A stretch of DNA of 64,000 nt from Serratia fonticola (GCF_006715025.1 NZ_VFMK01000001.1:2170001-2234000); one strand, 5' to 3'; shown: positions 43,850-52,436, numbered from the stretch's first letter. Translations and numbers: made by a program. Notes: a model not told the origin generated them from the letters alone.

Positions 43850-44293
43850 ATGCTCAATGACTGGCTGAAGGCCGACCATATTCAACTGTGTGAAGAGGTT
43901 GCAGACTGGCAGGCTGCGGTGACGCTGAGTGCTCAGCCTTTGTTACAACGCGGTGTTATCACGGACAACTATCTGGCAGCGATATTTCGCCAGCATCAGG
44001 CGTTGGGGCCGTATTTTGTCCTGGCACCGGGTATTGCCATGCCGCACGCCAGGCCGGAAGAAGGGGCCAATGCTCTGGGGCTTTCACTATTGAAAATTAA
44101 TCAGGGCGTACATTTTCATTCTGAAGATAACGATCCGGTGTTTGTGGTGGTCATGCTTTCCGCGCCGGACAGCAGTAGCCATATCGAATTGATTTCGCAG
44201 TTGGCAGAATTATTTTCAGACAGTGAAGCGATGGAGAAGTTGTTCCAGGCAGAAAGCAAACAACACATTGAGGATGTTATTGCCCACTATTGA
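43850..44293 (+). CDS. PTS IIA component (ascorbate/mannitol-fructose type)
   Basis: This 147-residue EIIA of the fructose/mannitol/ascorbate fold has phospho-acceptor His66 in Ile-Ala-Met-Pro-His-Ala-Arg-Pro-Glu. It passes phosphate from HPr to the IIB protein in the cytoplasm. GGAG precedes the ATG by 6 bases. It is the first gene of the five-gene operon IIA-IIB-IIC-transketolase N-transketolase C. Confidence 0.9.
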   Translation: MLNDWLKADHIQLCEEVADWQAAVTLSAQPLLQRGVITDNYLAAIFRQHQALGPYFVLAPGIAMPHARPEEGANALGLSLLKINQGVHFHSEDNDPVFVVVMLSAPDSSSHIELISQLAELFSDSEAMEKLFQAESKQHIEDVIAHY

Positions 44294-44388
44294 TACTTTA
44301 AAGTCTTACCTATTTTTATGATGACCTTCAGCATCCGATGAGTATCGGGTGACACTATCCTACAAATAAAACTCAGCAGGTAATAATA

Positions 44389-44670
44389 ATGAAGATAATG
44401 GCTATTTGTGGTTCTGGATTAGGTAGCAGCTTTATGGTGGAAATGAATATCAAAAAGGTGCTGAAGAAAATGAATATTGAAGCGGAAGTTGAGCATTCCG
44501 ATCTTTCTTCCGCCACACCGGGGGCTGCAGATATTTTTGTGATGGCAAAAGATATTGCCGACAGTGCCAGCGTACCGGCCGATCAGTTGGTGGTGATCAG
44601 CAATATTATCGATATTAATGAGCTTGAAGCCAAGCTGCGTGCTTACTTCGAAACTCACTCCCTCATCTAA
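44389..44670 (+). CDS. PTS IIB component, lactose/ascorbate type
   Basis: This 93-residue IIB has the phospho-acceptor Cys7 in Ala-Ile-Cys-Gly-Ser-Gly-Leu-Gly-Ser-Ser and a single alpha/beta domain. It phosphorylates the sugar carried by IIC. A small hairpin (CATCCGAT/ATCGGGTG, about 44332-44351) lies in the 95 bp after IIA and may set relative expression. Confidence 0.9.
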   Translation: MKIMAICGSGLGSSFMVEMNIKKVLKKMNIEAEVEHSDLSSATPGAADIFVMAKDIADSASVPADQLVVISNIIDINELEAKLRAYFETHSLI

Positions 44671-44693
44671 TCAGACCAAGTGGCGAGGTGGAT

Positions 44694-46073
44694 ATGTTTA
44701 TCCAGGAAACGCTTAAATTTGTGGTTGATATATTAAAAGTGCCAGCGGTGTTAGTGGGTGTTATTGCCTTGATTGGTTTGGTGGCGCAAAAAAAATCATT
44801 TTCTGATGTGGTAAAGGGCACGGTTAAAACGATTCTGGGCTTTATTGTACTGGGGGGCGGTGCCTCAGTATTGGTTGGTTCATTGAATCCTTTAGGCGGT
44901 ATGTTCGAGCACGCTTTCAATATTCAAGGCATTATTCCCAATAATGAAGCAATTGTCTCTATCGCATTGGAGAAATACGGTGCCTCTACCGCGCTGATCA
45001 TGGCGTTTGGTATGGTGGCCAACATTGTGGTAGCCCGCTTTACCCGGTTGAAATATATCTTTCTCACCGGCCACCATACTTTTTACATGGCTTGCATGAT
45101 CGGCATTATCCTGACGGTCGCGGGTTTTGAGGGGATCCAGTTGGTCTTTACCGGAGCGTTGACGCTAGGGCTGGTAATGGCTTTCTTCCCGGCTATTGCC
45201 CAGCGCTATATGCGCCGTATCACCGGTAATGATGACATTGCTTTTGGCCATTTCGGTACCCTGGGATACGTGCTTTCCGGCTGGATCGGCGATTGTGTAG
45301 GGAAAAACTCGCGTTCGACCGAGGAAATGAACCTGCCGAAGAACCTTAGCTTCCTGCGTGACAGCTCGATCTCCATTTCTATGACCATGATCGTCATCTA
45401 CCTGATCCTGGCAATCTGTGCGGGTCAGAGCTATGTCGAAAGCCAGCTTAGCGACGGGCAGAACTATCTGGTGTATTCGATTATTCAGGCGATCACCTTC
45501 GCGGCCGGGGTGTTCATCATCCTGCAAGGGGTACGTCTGATCCTGGCGGAGATTGTGCCCGCCTTTACCGGGTTTTCGGAGAAACTGGTCCCTAACGCCC
45601 GCCCGGCATTGGATTGTCCGGTAGTCTATCCCTATGCCCCTAATGCGGTGTTGATCGGATTTCTGTTCAGCTTCCTGGGGGGGTTAGTTGGTTTGTTCCT
45701 GCTTGGACAAATGAAAATGGTGCTGATCCTGCCGGGTGTGGTGCCGCACTTCTTTACCGGTGCCACTGCCGGGGTGTTTGGTAACGCGACGGGAGGGCGT
45801 CGGGGAGCCATGCTGGGGGCCTTTGCCAACGGTTTGTTAATTACCTTCCTGCCGGTGTTGCTGTTGCCAGTATTAGGGGCTCTTGGGTTTGCCAATACCA
45901 CCTTCTCGGATGCGGACTTCGGCGTTATTGGCATCGTGCTGGGGAACATGGCGCGCTTCCTGACCAAAGAGATGATCATGGTGGTGATTGTTGCCATCTT
46001 CGCGCTGCTGGTTGCGCATAACTTCCTGGGAAAACGCAAAGGTGCTCCGGCCGCCGATAGCGTAGACAAATAA
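44694..46073 (+). CDS. PTS IIC component, UlaA/SgaT-like
   Basis: The protein has 459 residues with about ten membrane helices and the UlaA family segments Gly-Gly-Gly-Ala-Ser-Val-Leu, Phe-Leu-Thr-Gly-His-His and Gly-Ala-Thr-Ala-Gly-Val-Phe-Gly-Asn-Ala-Thr-Gly-Gly-Arg-Arg-Gly. It is the sugar-translocating subunit. The ATG at 44694 is preferred over GTG at 44688 because GAGGTGG then forms the ribosome site. A decayed partial copy lies at 50291-50760. Ascorbate is unlikely as substrate, since the Ula catabolic enzymes are absent and a transketolase follows. Confidence 0.9.
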   Translation: MFIQETLKFVVDILKVPAVLVGVIALIGLVAQKKSFSDVVKGTVKTILGFIVLGGGASVLVGSLNPLGGMFEHAFNIQGIIPNNEAIVSIALEKYGASTALIMAFGMVANIVVARFTRLKYIFLTGHHTFYMACMIGIILTVAGFEGIQLVFTGALTLGLVMAFFPAIAQRYMRRITGNDDIAFGHFGTLGYVLSGWIGDCVGKNSRSTEEMNLPKNLSFLRDSSISISMTMIVIYLILAICAGQSYVESQLSDGQNYLVYSIIQAITFAAGVFIILQGVRLILAEIVPAFTGFSEKLVPNARPALDCPVVYPYAPNAVLIGFLFSFLGGLVGLFLLGQMKMVLILPGVVPHFFTGATAGVFGNATGGRRGAMLGAFANGLLITFLPVLLLPVLGALGFANTTFSDADFGVIGIVLGNMARFLTKEMIMVVIVAIFALLVAHNFLGKRKGAPAADSVDK

Positions 46074-46087
46074 GCGAGGTGAGCTTA

Positions 46088-46933
46088 ATGAGTAACGCAA
46101 TGACAGAGCTTGGGGAATTACAAGCATTGGCGCGAGCGATCCGTCTGGAAACGTTAAAGGCATTGACCGGGCTTGGATTTGGCCACTATGGCGGCTGTAT
46201 GTCAGTAGTGGAAACGCTGGCCGTATTGTATGGCGAAGTGATGCGTATCGATCCGGCCGATCCAGACTGGCCGCAGCGCGATTACTTCGTGCTGTCGAAA
46301 GGCCATGCGGGCCCGGCGCTGTATAGCACGTTGGCGATTAAAGGCTATTTCCCGCGGGAGGAATTGAAAACGCTAAACCAGAACGGTACGCGCTTGCCCA
46401 GTCATCCGGATCGTTTACTCACCCGTGGGGTAGATGCCACGACCGGTTCGCTTGGACAAGGCGTGTCCATCGCTGCCGGTATGGCATTATCACATCGGCT
46501 GGCGGGGCGGACTAACCGGGTGTTCTGTATTTTGGGGGATGGTGAACTTAATGAAGGTCAGTGCTGGGAAGCATTCCAGTTTATTGCCCATCACAATCTG
46601 CACAATCTGACGTTGTTTATCGACTACAACAAGCAGCAATTGGACGGAACGCTCATTGAGGTGATCAAACCCTTCGATTTGGCCGCCAAGTTCAGCGCTT
46701 TCGGCTTTGATGTGCAAACCGTACGGGGAGATGACATCGCGGCGATCCGCGATGCGGTGTTGCCAATACGTCACGGGGAACAGCGACCGTTGGTGGTTAT
46801 TCTCGATAGCATCAAAGGGCAGGGCGTCGCCTATCTGGAGAACCTGAAGAACTCGCACCACTTGCGTTTGACGCCGGATGTTCAGGTGGAAATCGAAAAA
46901 GCCATTGCCGATCTGGAGGCTGCTAATGTTTAA
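46088..46933 (+). CDS. Transketolase N-terminal subunit
   Basis: This 281-residue half-transketolase carries the thiamine diphosphate-binding domain. It shows the Gly-Asp-Gly-Glu-Leu-Asn-Glu-Gly motif near residue 154 with the closing Asn about 26 residues later, and the substrate-site Ser-Lys-Gly-His-Ala-Gly-Pro near residue 75. It needs the next gene product for activity. The ATG at 46088 follows GAGGTGAG; the GTG at 46079 is part of that site. Split transketolases tied to a PTS occur in Salmonella as well. Confidence 0.9.
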   Translation: MSNAMTELGELQALARAIRLETLKALTGLGFGHYGGCMSVVETLAVLYGEVMRIDPADPDWPQRDYFVLSKGHAGPALYSTLAIKGYFPREELKTLNQNGTRLPSHPDRLLTRGVDATTGSLGQGVSIAAGMALSHRLAGRTNRVFCILGDGELNEGQCWEAFQFIAHHNLHNLTLFIDYNKQQLDGTLIEVIKPFDLAAKFSAFGFDVQTVRGDDIAAIRDAVLPIRHGEQRPLVVILDSIKGQGVAYLENLKNSHHLRLTPDVQVEIEKAIADLEAANV

Positions 46934-47888
46934 CGTGGTAACACAGCTGGAAAAAGACGGCATAGAAATGCGCAAGGTTTATGCCGGCATGATCCGTCAG
47001 CAGATTGAAGCGGAGAAACCGGTCATCGCGCTGGAAGCGGACCTGATGAGTTCGATGGCGATGGACGGGGTACATAGAGACTATCCGCAACATGTGATCA
47101 ATTGTGGCATCATGGAGGCGAATGTGATTGGCGTCTCAGCCGGTTTGTCATTGACCGGGCGGGTGCCTTTTGTACACACCTTTACCGCCTTTGCCAGTCG
47201 TCGCTGTTTCGATCAGCTGTTTATGTCGTTGGATTATCAACGCAACAACGTCAAAGTGATCGCTTCTGATGCTGGTATCAGTGCCTGCCATAATGGAGGC
47301 ACGCATATGTCATTTGAAGATATGGGAATTGTGCGGGGGTTGGCTCACTCGGTGGTATTGGAAGTGACTGATGCCACCATGTTTCAGGATATTTTGCGCC
47401 AGTTGGTGGAACTGAAAGGGTTCTATTGGGTGCGTACCATTCGCAAGCAGGCGACGCGTATCTATCAGGATGGTTCTCACTTTACCATCGGTAAGGCTAA
47501 CCTGCTGCGTGACGGCAGCGATATCACGTTGATTGCCAATGGTATTATGGTGGCCGAAGCGTTAAATGCGGCACAGATGCTTGAACGGGAGGGAGTCAGT
47601 GCCGCCGTGATCGACATGTTCACACTCAAGCCAATCGATCGCGATATTATCAAAACCTATGCTGCTAAAACCGGCCGGATAGTCACCTGTGAAAATCACA
47701 GTATTCACAACGGCCTGGGATCGGCGGTGGCGGAGGTCCTGGTAGAGGAATGTCCGGTATCTATGCGACGTGTGGGCGTAAGGGAGTGCTATGGGCAGGT
47801 AGGAACACAAGAGTTTCTGCAGCAGGAGTATGGCCTGACGGCAGAACATATTGTGGCGGCGGCAAAGCAGTTACTCCCGGCCAAATAG
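46926..47888 (+). CDS. Transketolase C-terminal subunit
   Basis: The protein has 320 residues and contains the pyrimidine-binding and C-terminal domains of transketolase: Glu-Ala-Asn-Val-Ile-Gly, Phe-Thr-Ala-Phe-Ala-Ser-Arg-Arg and Asp-Ala-Gly-Ile-Ser, with the catalytic pyrimidine-contacting Glu near residue 59. It overlaps the N-terminal gene by 8 bases, ensuring equal synthesis. Together they would transfer a two-carbon ketol unit from a ketose phosphate made by the PTS. The exact sugar is not known. Confidence 0.9.
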   Translation: MFNVVTQLEKDGIEMRKVYAGMIRQQIEAEKPVIALEADLMSSMAMDGVHRDYPQHVINCGIMEANVIGVSAGLSLTGRVPFVHTFTAFASRRCFDQLFMSLDYQRNNVKVIASDAGISACHNGGTHMSFEDMGIVRGLAHSVVLEVTDATMFQDILRQLVELKGFYWVRTIRKQATRIYQDGSHFTIGKANLLRDGSDITLIANGIMVAEALNAAQMLEREGVSAAVIDMFTLKPIDRDIIKTYAAKTGRIVTCENHSIHNGLGSAVAEVLVEECPVSMRRVGVRECYGQVGTQEFLQQEYGLTAEHIVAAAKQLLPAK

Positions 47889-47897
47889 ATTGACCCG

Positions 47898-47924
47898 AGG
47901 GGGCTGGATGCCCCCTGATTTTTC
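47898..47924 (+). terminator. Terminator of the PTS-transketolase operon
   Basis: AGGGGGC-tggat-GCCCCCT followed by GATTTTTC forms a stable stem and a T-rich tail 10 bp after the transketolase stop. Confidence 0.75.
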
Positions 47925-48206
47925 AGCGGAGAGGTGCGAAATGGGCTAAGACGCAAGGTGGAAATTGAGCTTCATCAAATCAGGTATGTCAACGCAAAAT
48001 ACCTTTATCGAAAGATTTAATCGGGTTTACTGAGCTGAAATATTGGATTTTACCTGTTCAGAGTGCTGAATGAAGTAAGGAAAATAATTGCTTGAATCTA
48101 ACGGCGAACGCTCTCATCAATCATCGAACAACCTGACATAGATAGAGTATCGACCAATAAAGAGTTAGGTTGAGATCACAAAAAATGCATGGAATTCAAC
48201 GCGTGT

Positions 48207-48243
48207 GTTTACAGCTTTACAATGTAAACATATATTGTAAATT
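48207..48243. promoter_or_regulatory. Cluster of TTTACA/TGTAAA palindromes upstream of hcp
   Basis: TTTACA-a-TGTAAA is a perfect odd-length dyad near 48216-48228. It is flanked by GTTTACA (48208-48214) and TTGTAAATT (48235-48243), so three half-site pairs overlap in 37 bp. They lie about 120-150 bp before hcp in an A+T-rich spacer (47925-48360) with no gene. A regulator of the orphan hcp could bind here; this is inference. Confidence 0.35.
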
Positions 48244-48360
48244 CAATCTTATATGTTAAAATAATCTATAATTCGAATGAGGTCAGTTGTGTGAGCTTGA
48301 TGAACATTACTAACCTTGGTTGTTCGCAGGATGGTTATTATTACTGAATAAGGGATTTTT

Positions 48361-48840
48361 ATGGCAAATTTGATTTATCTGACATTGAACGGTGAGAAGC
48401 AAGGATTGATATCTTCGGGGTGTTCAACCACAGACTCTATTGGCAACAGATTTCAACGAGGTCATGAAGATCAAATACAAGTGTTATCACTCAATCATAT
48501 TATTACCAGAGAGCAGCATGTTAGTTTCCATCCTTTAGCATTCACTAAGCCAATAGATAAATCTTCCCCATTATTAAGCGTATCTATATCTAATAACGAA
48601 TTGCTTACTCCGGAGTTTTCCGTATTCCGAACAAACCAAGCTGGCGTTATTGAAGATTTTTATGGCATAAAGTTAACTGGTGCGACTATAGTTGATATTT
48701 CATGTGTCTTTCCAAACTCCATAGAAAATAATAATCTTATGCCTTATGAAAAAATCCTGTTAAAGTACAAATCTATCACTTGGGAGCATAAAGTGGCTGG
48801 GACATCAGGTTATAGTATTTGGGATGATAGAGTTTATTAA
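48361..48840 (+). CDS. hcp: Hcp-family type VI secretion protein (orphan)
   Basis: The 159-residue protein has the Hcp start Met-Ala-Asn-Leu-Ile-Tyr-Leu-Thr-Leu-Asn-Gly and family segments His-Pro-Leu-Ala-Phe-Thr-Lys-Pro-Ile-Asp-Lys-Ser-Ser-Pro and Glu-Lys-Ile-Leu-Leu-Lys-Tyr-Lys. Hcp hexamers stack as the inner tube of the T6SS and carry small effectors. No other T6SS structural gene is in the window, so this is an orphan copy that would feed a system encoded elsewhere. AAGGG precedes the ATG. It is markedly A+T rich. It converges on the effector/immunity pair. Confidence 0.9.
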   Translation: MANLIYLTLNGEKQGLISSGCSTTDSIGNRFQRGHEDQIQVLSLNHIITREQHVSFHPLAFTKPIDKSSPLLSVSISNNELLTPEFSVFRTNQAGVIEDFYGIKLTGATIVDISCVFPNSIENNNLMPYEKILLKYKSITWEHKVAGTSGYSIWDDRVY

Positions 48841-48896
48841 GTTAGTAATGTGATAGTGCATGTATATGGATGGATTTATTTACATGCACTGTCTAT

Positions 48897-49067
48897 TTAG
48901 TGGAGTTTCCAAACGAATACATAAGTTATAATGATCCAGGCTATTGTTAAACGCCCCCATATATCTGGAAAAAAGCTAGCAAAAAAACAAGCCATTACTA
49001 CAATAGTAACTGCAGGTATATATGTCCAAAATAAATCCTTAAATAAATAGGCTATTATTTTTTTCAT
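48897..49067 (-). CDS. Small membrane protein, 56 residues, candidate immunity protein
   Basis: The frame starts one base after the stop of the 234-residue gene (TAA-G-ATG). It encodes a short basic head (Met-Lys-Lys-Ile-Ile-Ala-Tyr-Leu) and two closely spaced hydrophobic segments (about residues 14-30 and 39-53) ending Val-Trp-Lys-Leu-His. An inner-membrane location with two helices is predicted. Tight coupling to the upstream gene and its membrane nature fit the immunity partner of a membrane-acting toxin, but no family was recognised. Confidence 0.6.
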   Translation of the reverse strand: MKKIIAYLFKDLFWTYIPAVTIVVMACFFASFFPDIWGRLTIAWIIITYVFVWKLH

Positions 49068-49068
49068 C

Positions 49069-49773
49069 TTAGTTACCGTTAAATAATTTATTTAATATTT
49101 CTACTATTTCATTTTCGCTTAGTTTTTTACCTATCGCGGAAACAACATGATTTAAGATAGGTTTTATTATAAAATATAACATCTCAATTTCCAATGAATA
49201 TAATGCTCTGTAATAATCTGGACTTTCTCTTTTCAGACCGTTCGCAGAAATTGCGGCCTCTTCAATATACCCATATAGTTTCAGAATGGTTAGGGTGATA
49301 TTGCTTGTTGCTGCTATTCTCTTTCTTGCTACTTCATTTTTAAATAATGTAATTACTATCTGTTGCTGTATTGCAAATATTATTGCTTTTTGAGTCAGTT
49401 GTATTGATGATATTGTTGAAGATAAACGTAATGTTTTTCTGGCTATCCTCTCAATTTTTTTATCATCTGAGTCCTTTAATAATAATCTAATATATACCTC
49501 AATCATTAAGAAGATAATATTTTTATTTTTTACCACTTGCTTCATTGCTAATAGAAATCTGTAATCCTCTGTGTTTATTTGTTGATTAACATCTTGGTAG
49601 CCATCGAAAAAATATGAGGTTCTCCACGTTAAACGCTTGACTCCTTCTCCTATTGTATTAAATGTATCCTCTGCAATTTCACCGATTGCTCGAACAGAAT
49701 TATCTAGGGTCAAGGCTAGAGTATGGTCGGACTCTGTTTTTATTCTTGAGTAATTTTCAATATAATTAGTCAC
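49069..49773 (-). CDS. Hypothetical protein, candidate membrane-active T6SS effector
   Basis: The protein has 234 residues, no signal peptide and very A+T-rich codons. The sequence is largely helical. Three long hydrophobic/amphipathic stretches stand out, near residues 85-100 (Ile-Ile-Phe-Leu-Met-Ile-Glu-Val), 125-148 and 195-215. No enzyme motif is seen. It sits convergent to hcp and is coupled to a tiny membrane protein. That arrangement resembles ion-channel effectors of Serratia T6SS (Ssp6 with its immunity protein Sip6), but family membership was not tested. The start is GTG; the ribosome site is poor. Confidence 0.55.
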   Translation of the reverse strand: MTNYIENYSRIKTESDHTLALTLDNSVRAIGEIAEDTFNTIGEGVKRLTWRTSYFFDGYQDVNQQINTEDYRFLLAMKQVVKNKNIIFLMIEVYIRLLLKDSDDKKIERIARKTLRLSSTISSIQLTQKAIIFAIQQQIVITLFKNEVARKRIAATSNITLTILKLYGYIEEAAISANGLKRESPDYYRALYSLEIEMLYFIIKPILNHVVSAIGKKLSENEIVEILNKLFNGN

Positions 49774-50290
49774 TTATTCAAGATTCCTATCCGTTGTTGA
49801 TGAATTTTACTATGGTGGTCGGTTGTTGGGTGAAATGTTTATTTTATACGATTTCTCAATGGAGTGAACTAATAAATTTATTTTTATCATGAATGTTTTT
49901 TTATTTACCATTTTTTTGATAAATGAGTGACATTCAAAGAATGTTACATCAGCTTCAACCTTCTCTTATATTGTAAACGGATTGGAGGATGAAGAAAAAT
50001 ATGGCGTAGTAATGATATCAATTTTATCATATTTTGTAATATACAGGTTCTAGCAAGGGGCTCATGCGAGTAACAAATGGGAAAATCTTCGTGATTGGAC
50101 TATCTGATGAAGCATATTGAAGACAACTTTGCTTTGATAGTTTAAGCTGAGAAGATCTATAAGATACACTCTAAGCATCATTAAAATTCCTGCTCAATTT
50201 AGATTATAACTGCTCATCATCGTACATCATGCTTCCTTTAGGTGTATTGTGCTAGATACACATTCTTTCTGTTTATAAAAATTTATAGTA
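49774..50290. other. A+T-rich spacer, nothing recognised
   Basis: 517 bp with stops in all frames and no family resemblance. It should include the promoter of the candidate effector gene (minus strand) at its left side. It joins the decayed IIC copy on the right, and no insertion sequence ends were seen. Confidence 0.4.
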
Positions 50291-50760
50291 GCTCGCTTTT
50301 ATACTTTTCTCACAGGCTATCACACTTTTTATATGGTCTGTATGATCGGCATAATCCTGACGGTAGCCAGTTTGAGGAGAATCGTTGGTTTTTACCGGGT
50401 GGCAGCCGTTAAGGTTGGTGATTGGCGTGCTTTCCGGTTGGATCGGCTCTTGTATTGGGGAACTCGCGTTCGACCGAGGAGATGAACCTGCTGAAAAAAC
50501 CTTGTTTCTTGTGTGAAAACTCGATCTTGATCTTCAACTCAATGGCTATGATCGTCCTCTATCTGATCCTGGCGATCTGTGCAGGTTAGAGTTATGCCGA
50601 AGATCTGCTTAGCGGTCGGCAGAACTTTCTGGTGCATTCGATTATTCAAGCGATCACTTTCGCGGTCGGGGTGTTCATCATCCTGCAAGAGTGATGTTTG
50701 ATCTCAGCAGAGATTGTACCTGCTTTTATCGGGTTTTTTGAGAAACTAGTCCCTAACGCT
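50291..50760 (+). pseudogene. Decayed partial copy of the UlaA-like PTS IIC gene
   Basis: This stretch aligns over most of its length with 45040-45600 inside the intact IIC gene 5 kb upstream. Shared blocks include CATGATCGGCAT/TATGATCGGCAT, GTGCTTTCCGG(C/T)TGGATCGGC, CTCGCGTTCGACCGAGGA and GTTCATCATCCTGCAAG. The copy lacks about 100 bp, contains frameshifts, and has a CAG to TAG stop where the parent reads Gly-Gln-Ser (near 50587). It lacks both gene ends. It is a dead duplicate or the remnant of a second PTS locus. Confidence 0.85.
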
Positions 50761-51476
50761 GCACTGTATAAACAGATCAACCCTAACTGCCAACGGCTTG
50801 ATAGTGGCGGGGAAAGGATGTCATCAATGGTGGTTTTTACCTGACAACGGTATTTCGCCAGCATTTTGCGTCATCGGCGGGATTGATCATTGCATTGATG
50901 GTGACAGACTGAGTCTTTGATGGGGGTTATAATCTAAGAAGGATGCTTGCAAGAAAATACTGAGCAATGAAAAGGGAGTAAAATGCAGCCTGGATGCTGG
51001 TAAAAACTCAGTAATGTGTATTCCGATAATAAACTTCAGAGTAAATAATAAGCGAAAAATTCGAATTATCCCCCTCTATTTATCGGTAATATCCTAGCGT
51101 AAAAGCGAAGCGGTTTTATTGGTTTAATGTGCTCAATAAATAATCATTTTAATTGTTTTAGCTTATAATCAGTAAAGGATATTTCTTAGGTTTTAATCTT
51201 GTTTTTTATAAGAATTACTTAAAATACAATTAGGTGGAAATGTGTTTTTCTTGCTTTTACTATTTTGATTCTAAAGTGATTTAAATGAAATTCGCGACCC
51301 TGAAAGGGTTATGATAATTTACTCTTTACATTGATATACATTTAACTAAAATACTTCAAAATTAATTGATAAGGCTATGGGTTGAGATGACGTTGTTGAC
51401 CGCTAGGTTTGTAGTAATCCGGTCATTTCAATAAGGATGTTGAATGCAACAGTAAATAGCAACGTGATGATTTGTT
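50761..51476. other. A+T-rich spacer, nothing recognised
   Basis: 716 bp without a convincing gene. A short frame on the minus strand (50646-50864) mostly covers the IIC remnant in antisense. Part of 50761-50900 has higher G+C and could be remnant coding DNA, but no family was recognised. Confidence 0.4.
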
Positions 51477-51603
51477 ATATCCTATAAAATGTAAGTTGCA
51501 GGCTAGGCAGCTAGCACGCTTATCTCCGGGTACTGGCTTTGCTGAACGAAGTGTCAAGGGGAAGAGGTGAGACAGCGCTATAGCCTGAAATTAGGCGAGT
51601 ATA
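51477..51603. repeat. Degenerate ERIC-like element
   Basis: The left end TATCCTATAAAATGTAAGTTGCAGG, given here only in outline, matches an ERIC arm. The right end GCCTGAAATTAGGCGAGTATA matches the opposite arm (GCCTGAAAGATGACGGGTATA in better copies), and a TTATCTCCGGG core piece lies between. Several mismatches make it the weakest of the set. Confidence 0.4.
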
Positions 51604-51887
51604 GATTACAAATCTGGATAGCTTCATATTGCAACTGAAGCTCCTCACGTTTGGTTAACGGCACGGGTGACAATGTGTTGTTATTGCTATTTCCTGTTTC
51701 TACACCTGCTTATACATAGCTTTTGTTAATGGCAGACACTGCCCCTAATCATTAATTCCAATGCGTATGCCGGGTTTTTCTGAAGTTGATGGTTTTGTAG
51801 GGGGTTCGACTTGTCCGATGCTGCAAGTAAAATAGCATTAACCGTGTATATGGCAATTTGTATCTATAGAATATGGAGTTTCTAATA

Positions 51888-52418
51888 GTGAAAAAGATTT
51901 TGTGTGTTACTACCTTGGTTGCAGCTATGGGATTAGGTCTGTCAGCGAGCGCATTGGCTGATGACGGTATCGTTCGTTTTGAAGGTCAGCTGGTGTCTGA
52001 AGCTTGCCAGGTCATTAACAACGTGAACAACCCGGCACAAGTTGATCTGGGCAAAGTGGCTAAAACGGCTTTCCCAGCCCTGGGCGCTACCGCCGGTGCT
52101 AAAAAATTCACTTTGGCACTGAAAGATTGTCCTCCAACAGTCAGCACGGCTACCGTGGCATTCAGTGGCACTGCTGCAAATGCTGATAACACCGCGTTGG
52201 CTCTTACTCAGGAAGCTGGCGTAGCGACTGGTGTGGGTATCCAGATTTCTGATGCTTCCCAGAGCGTATTGTCTTTAGGCGCACCGTCTGCAGCATATCC
52301 GCTGCTTCCTAGCGTCGTGAACAACCTGGACTTTGTTGCTCGTTATATTTCAACGGCAGATAACGTCACCGCAGGTCCAGCAAACTCTGTTGCGACCTTC
52401 GACATCAGCTACCAGTAA
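51888..52418 (+). CDS. Orphan type 1 fimbrial major subunit (FimA-like)
   Basis: GTG at 51888, eight bases after GGAG, gives a 176-residue pilin. It has a signal peptide (Leu-Ser-Ala-Ser-Ala-Leu-Ala cleavage) and the type 1 pilin fold: a Cys pair at mature positions near 20 and 62 (Ala-Cys-Gln-Val and Asp-Cys-Pro-Pro) and the C-terminal Thr-Phe-Asp-Ile-Ser-Tyr-Gln beta-zipper motif used for donor-strand assembly. No chaperone, usher or adhesin gene is adjacent. An in-frame ATG at 51873 has no ribosome site. A strong terminator follows. Confidence 0.88.
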   Translation: MKKILCVTTLVAAMGLGLSASALADDGIVRFEGQLVSEACQVINNVNNPAQVDLGKVAKTAFPALGATAGAKKFTLALKDCPPTVSTATVAFSGTAANADNTALALTQEAGVATGVGIQISDASQSVLSLGAPSAAYPLLPSVVNNLDFVARYISTADNVTAGPANSVATFDISYQ

Positions 52419-52436
52419 TCGCTGGGGTTGTTATTA

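Noticed and set aside
50646..50864. 72-codon minus-strand frame
   Set aside because: It mostly covers the decayed IIC copy in antisense.
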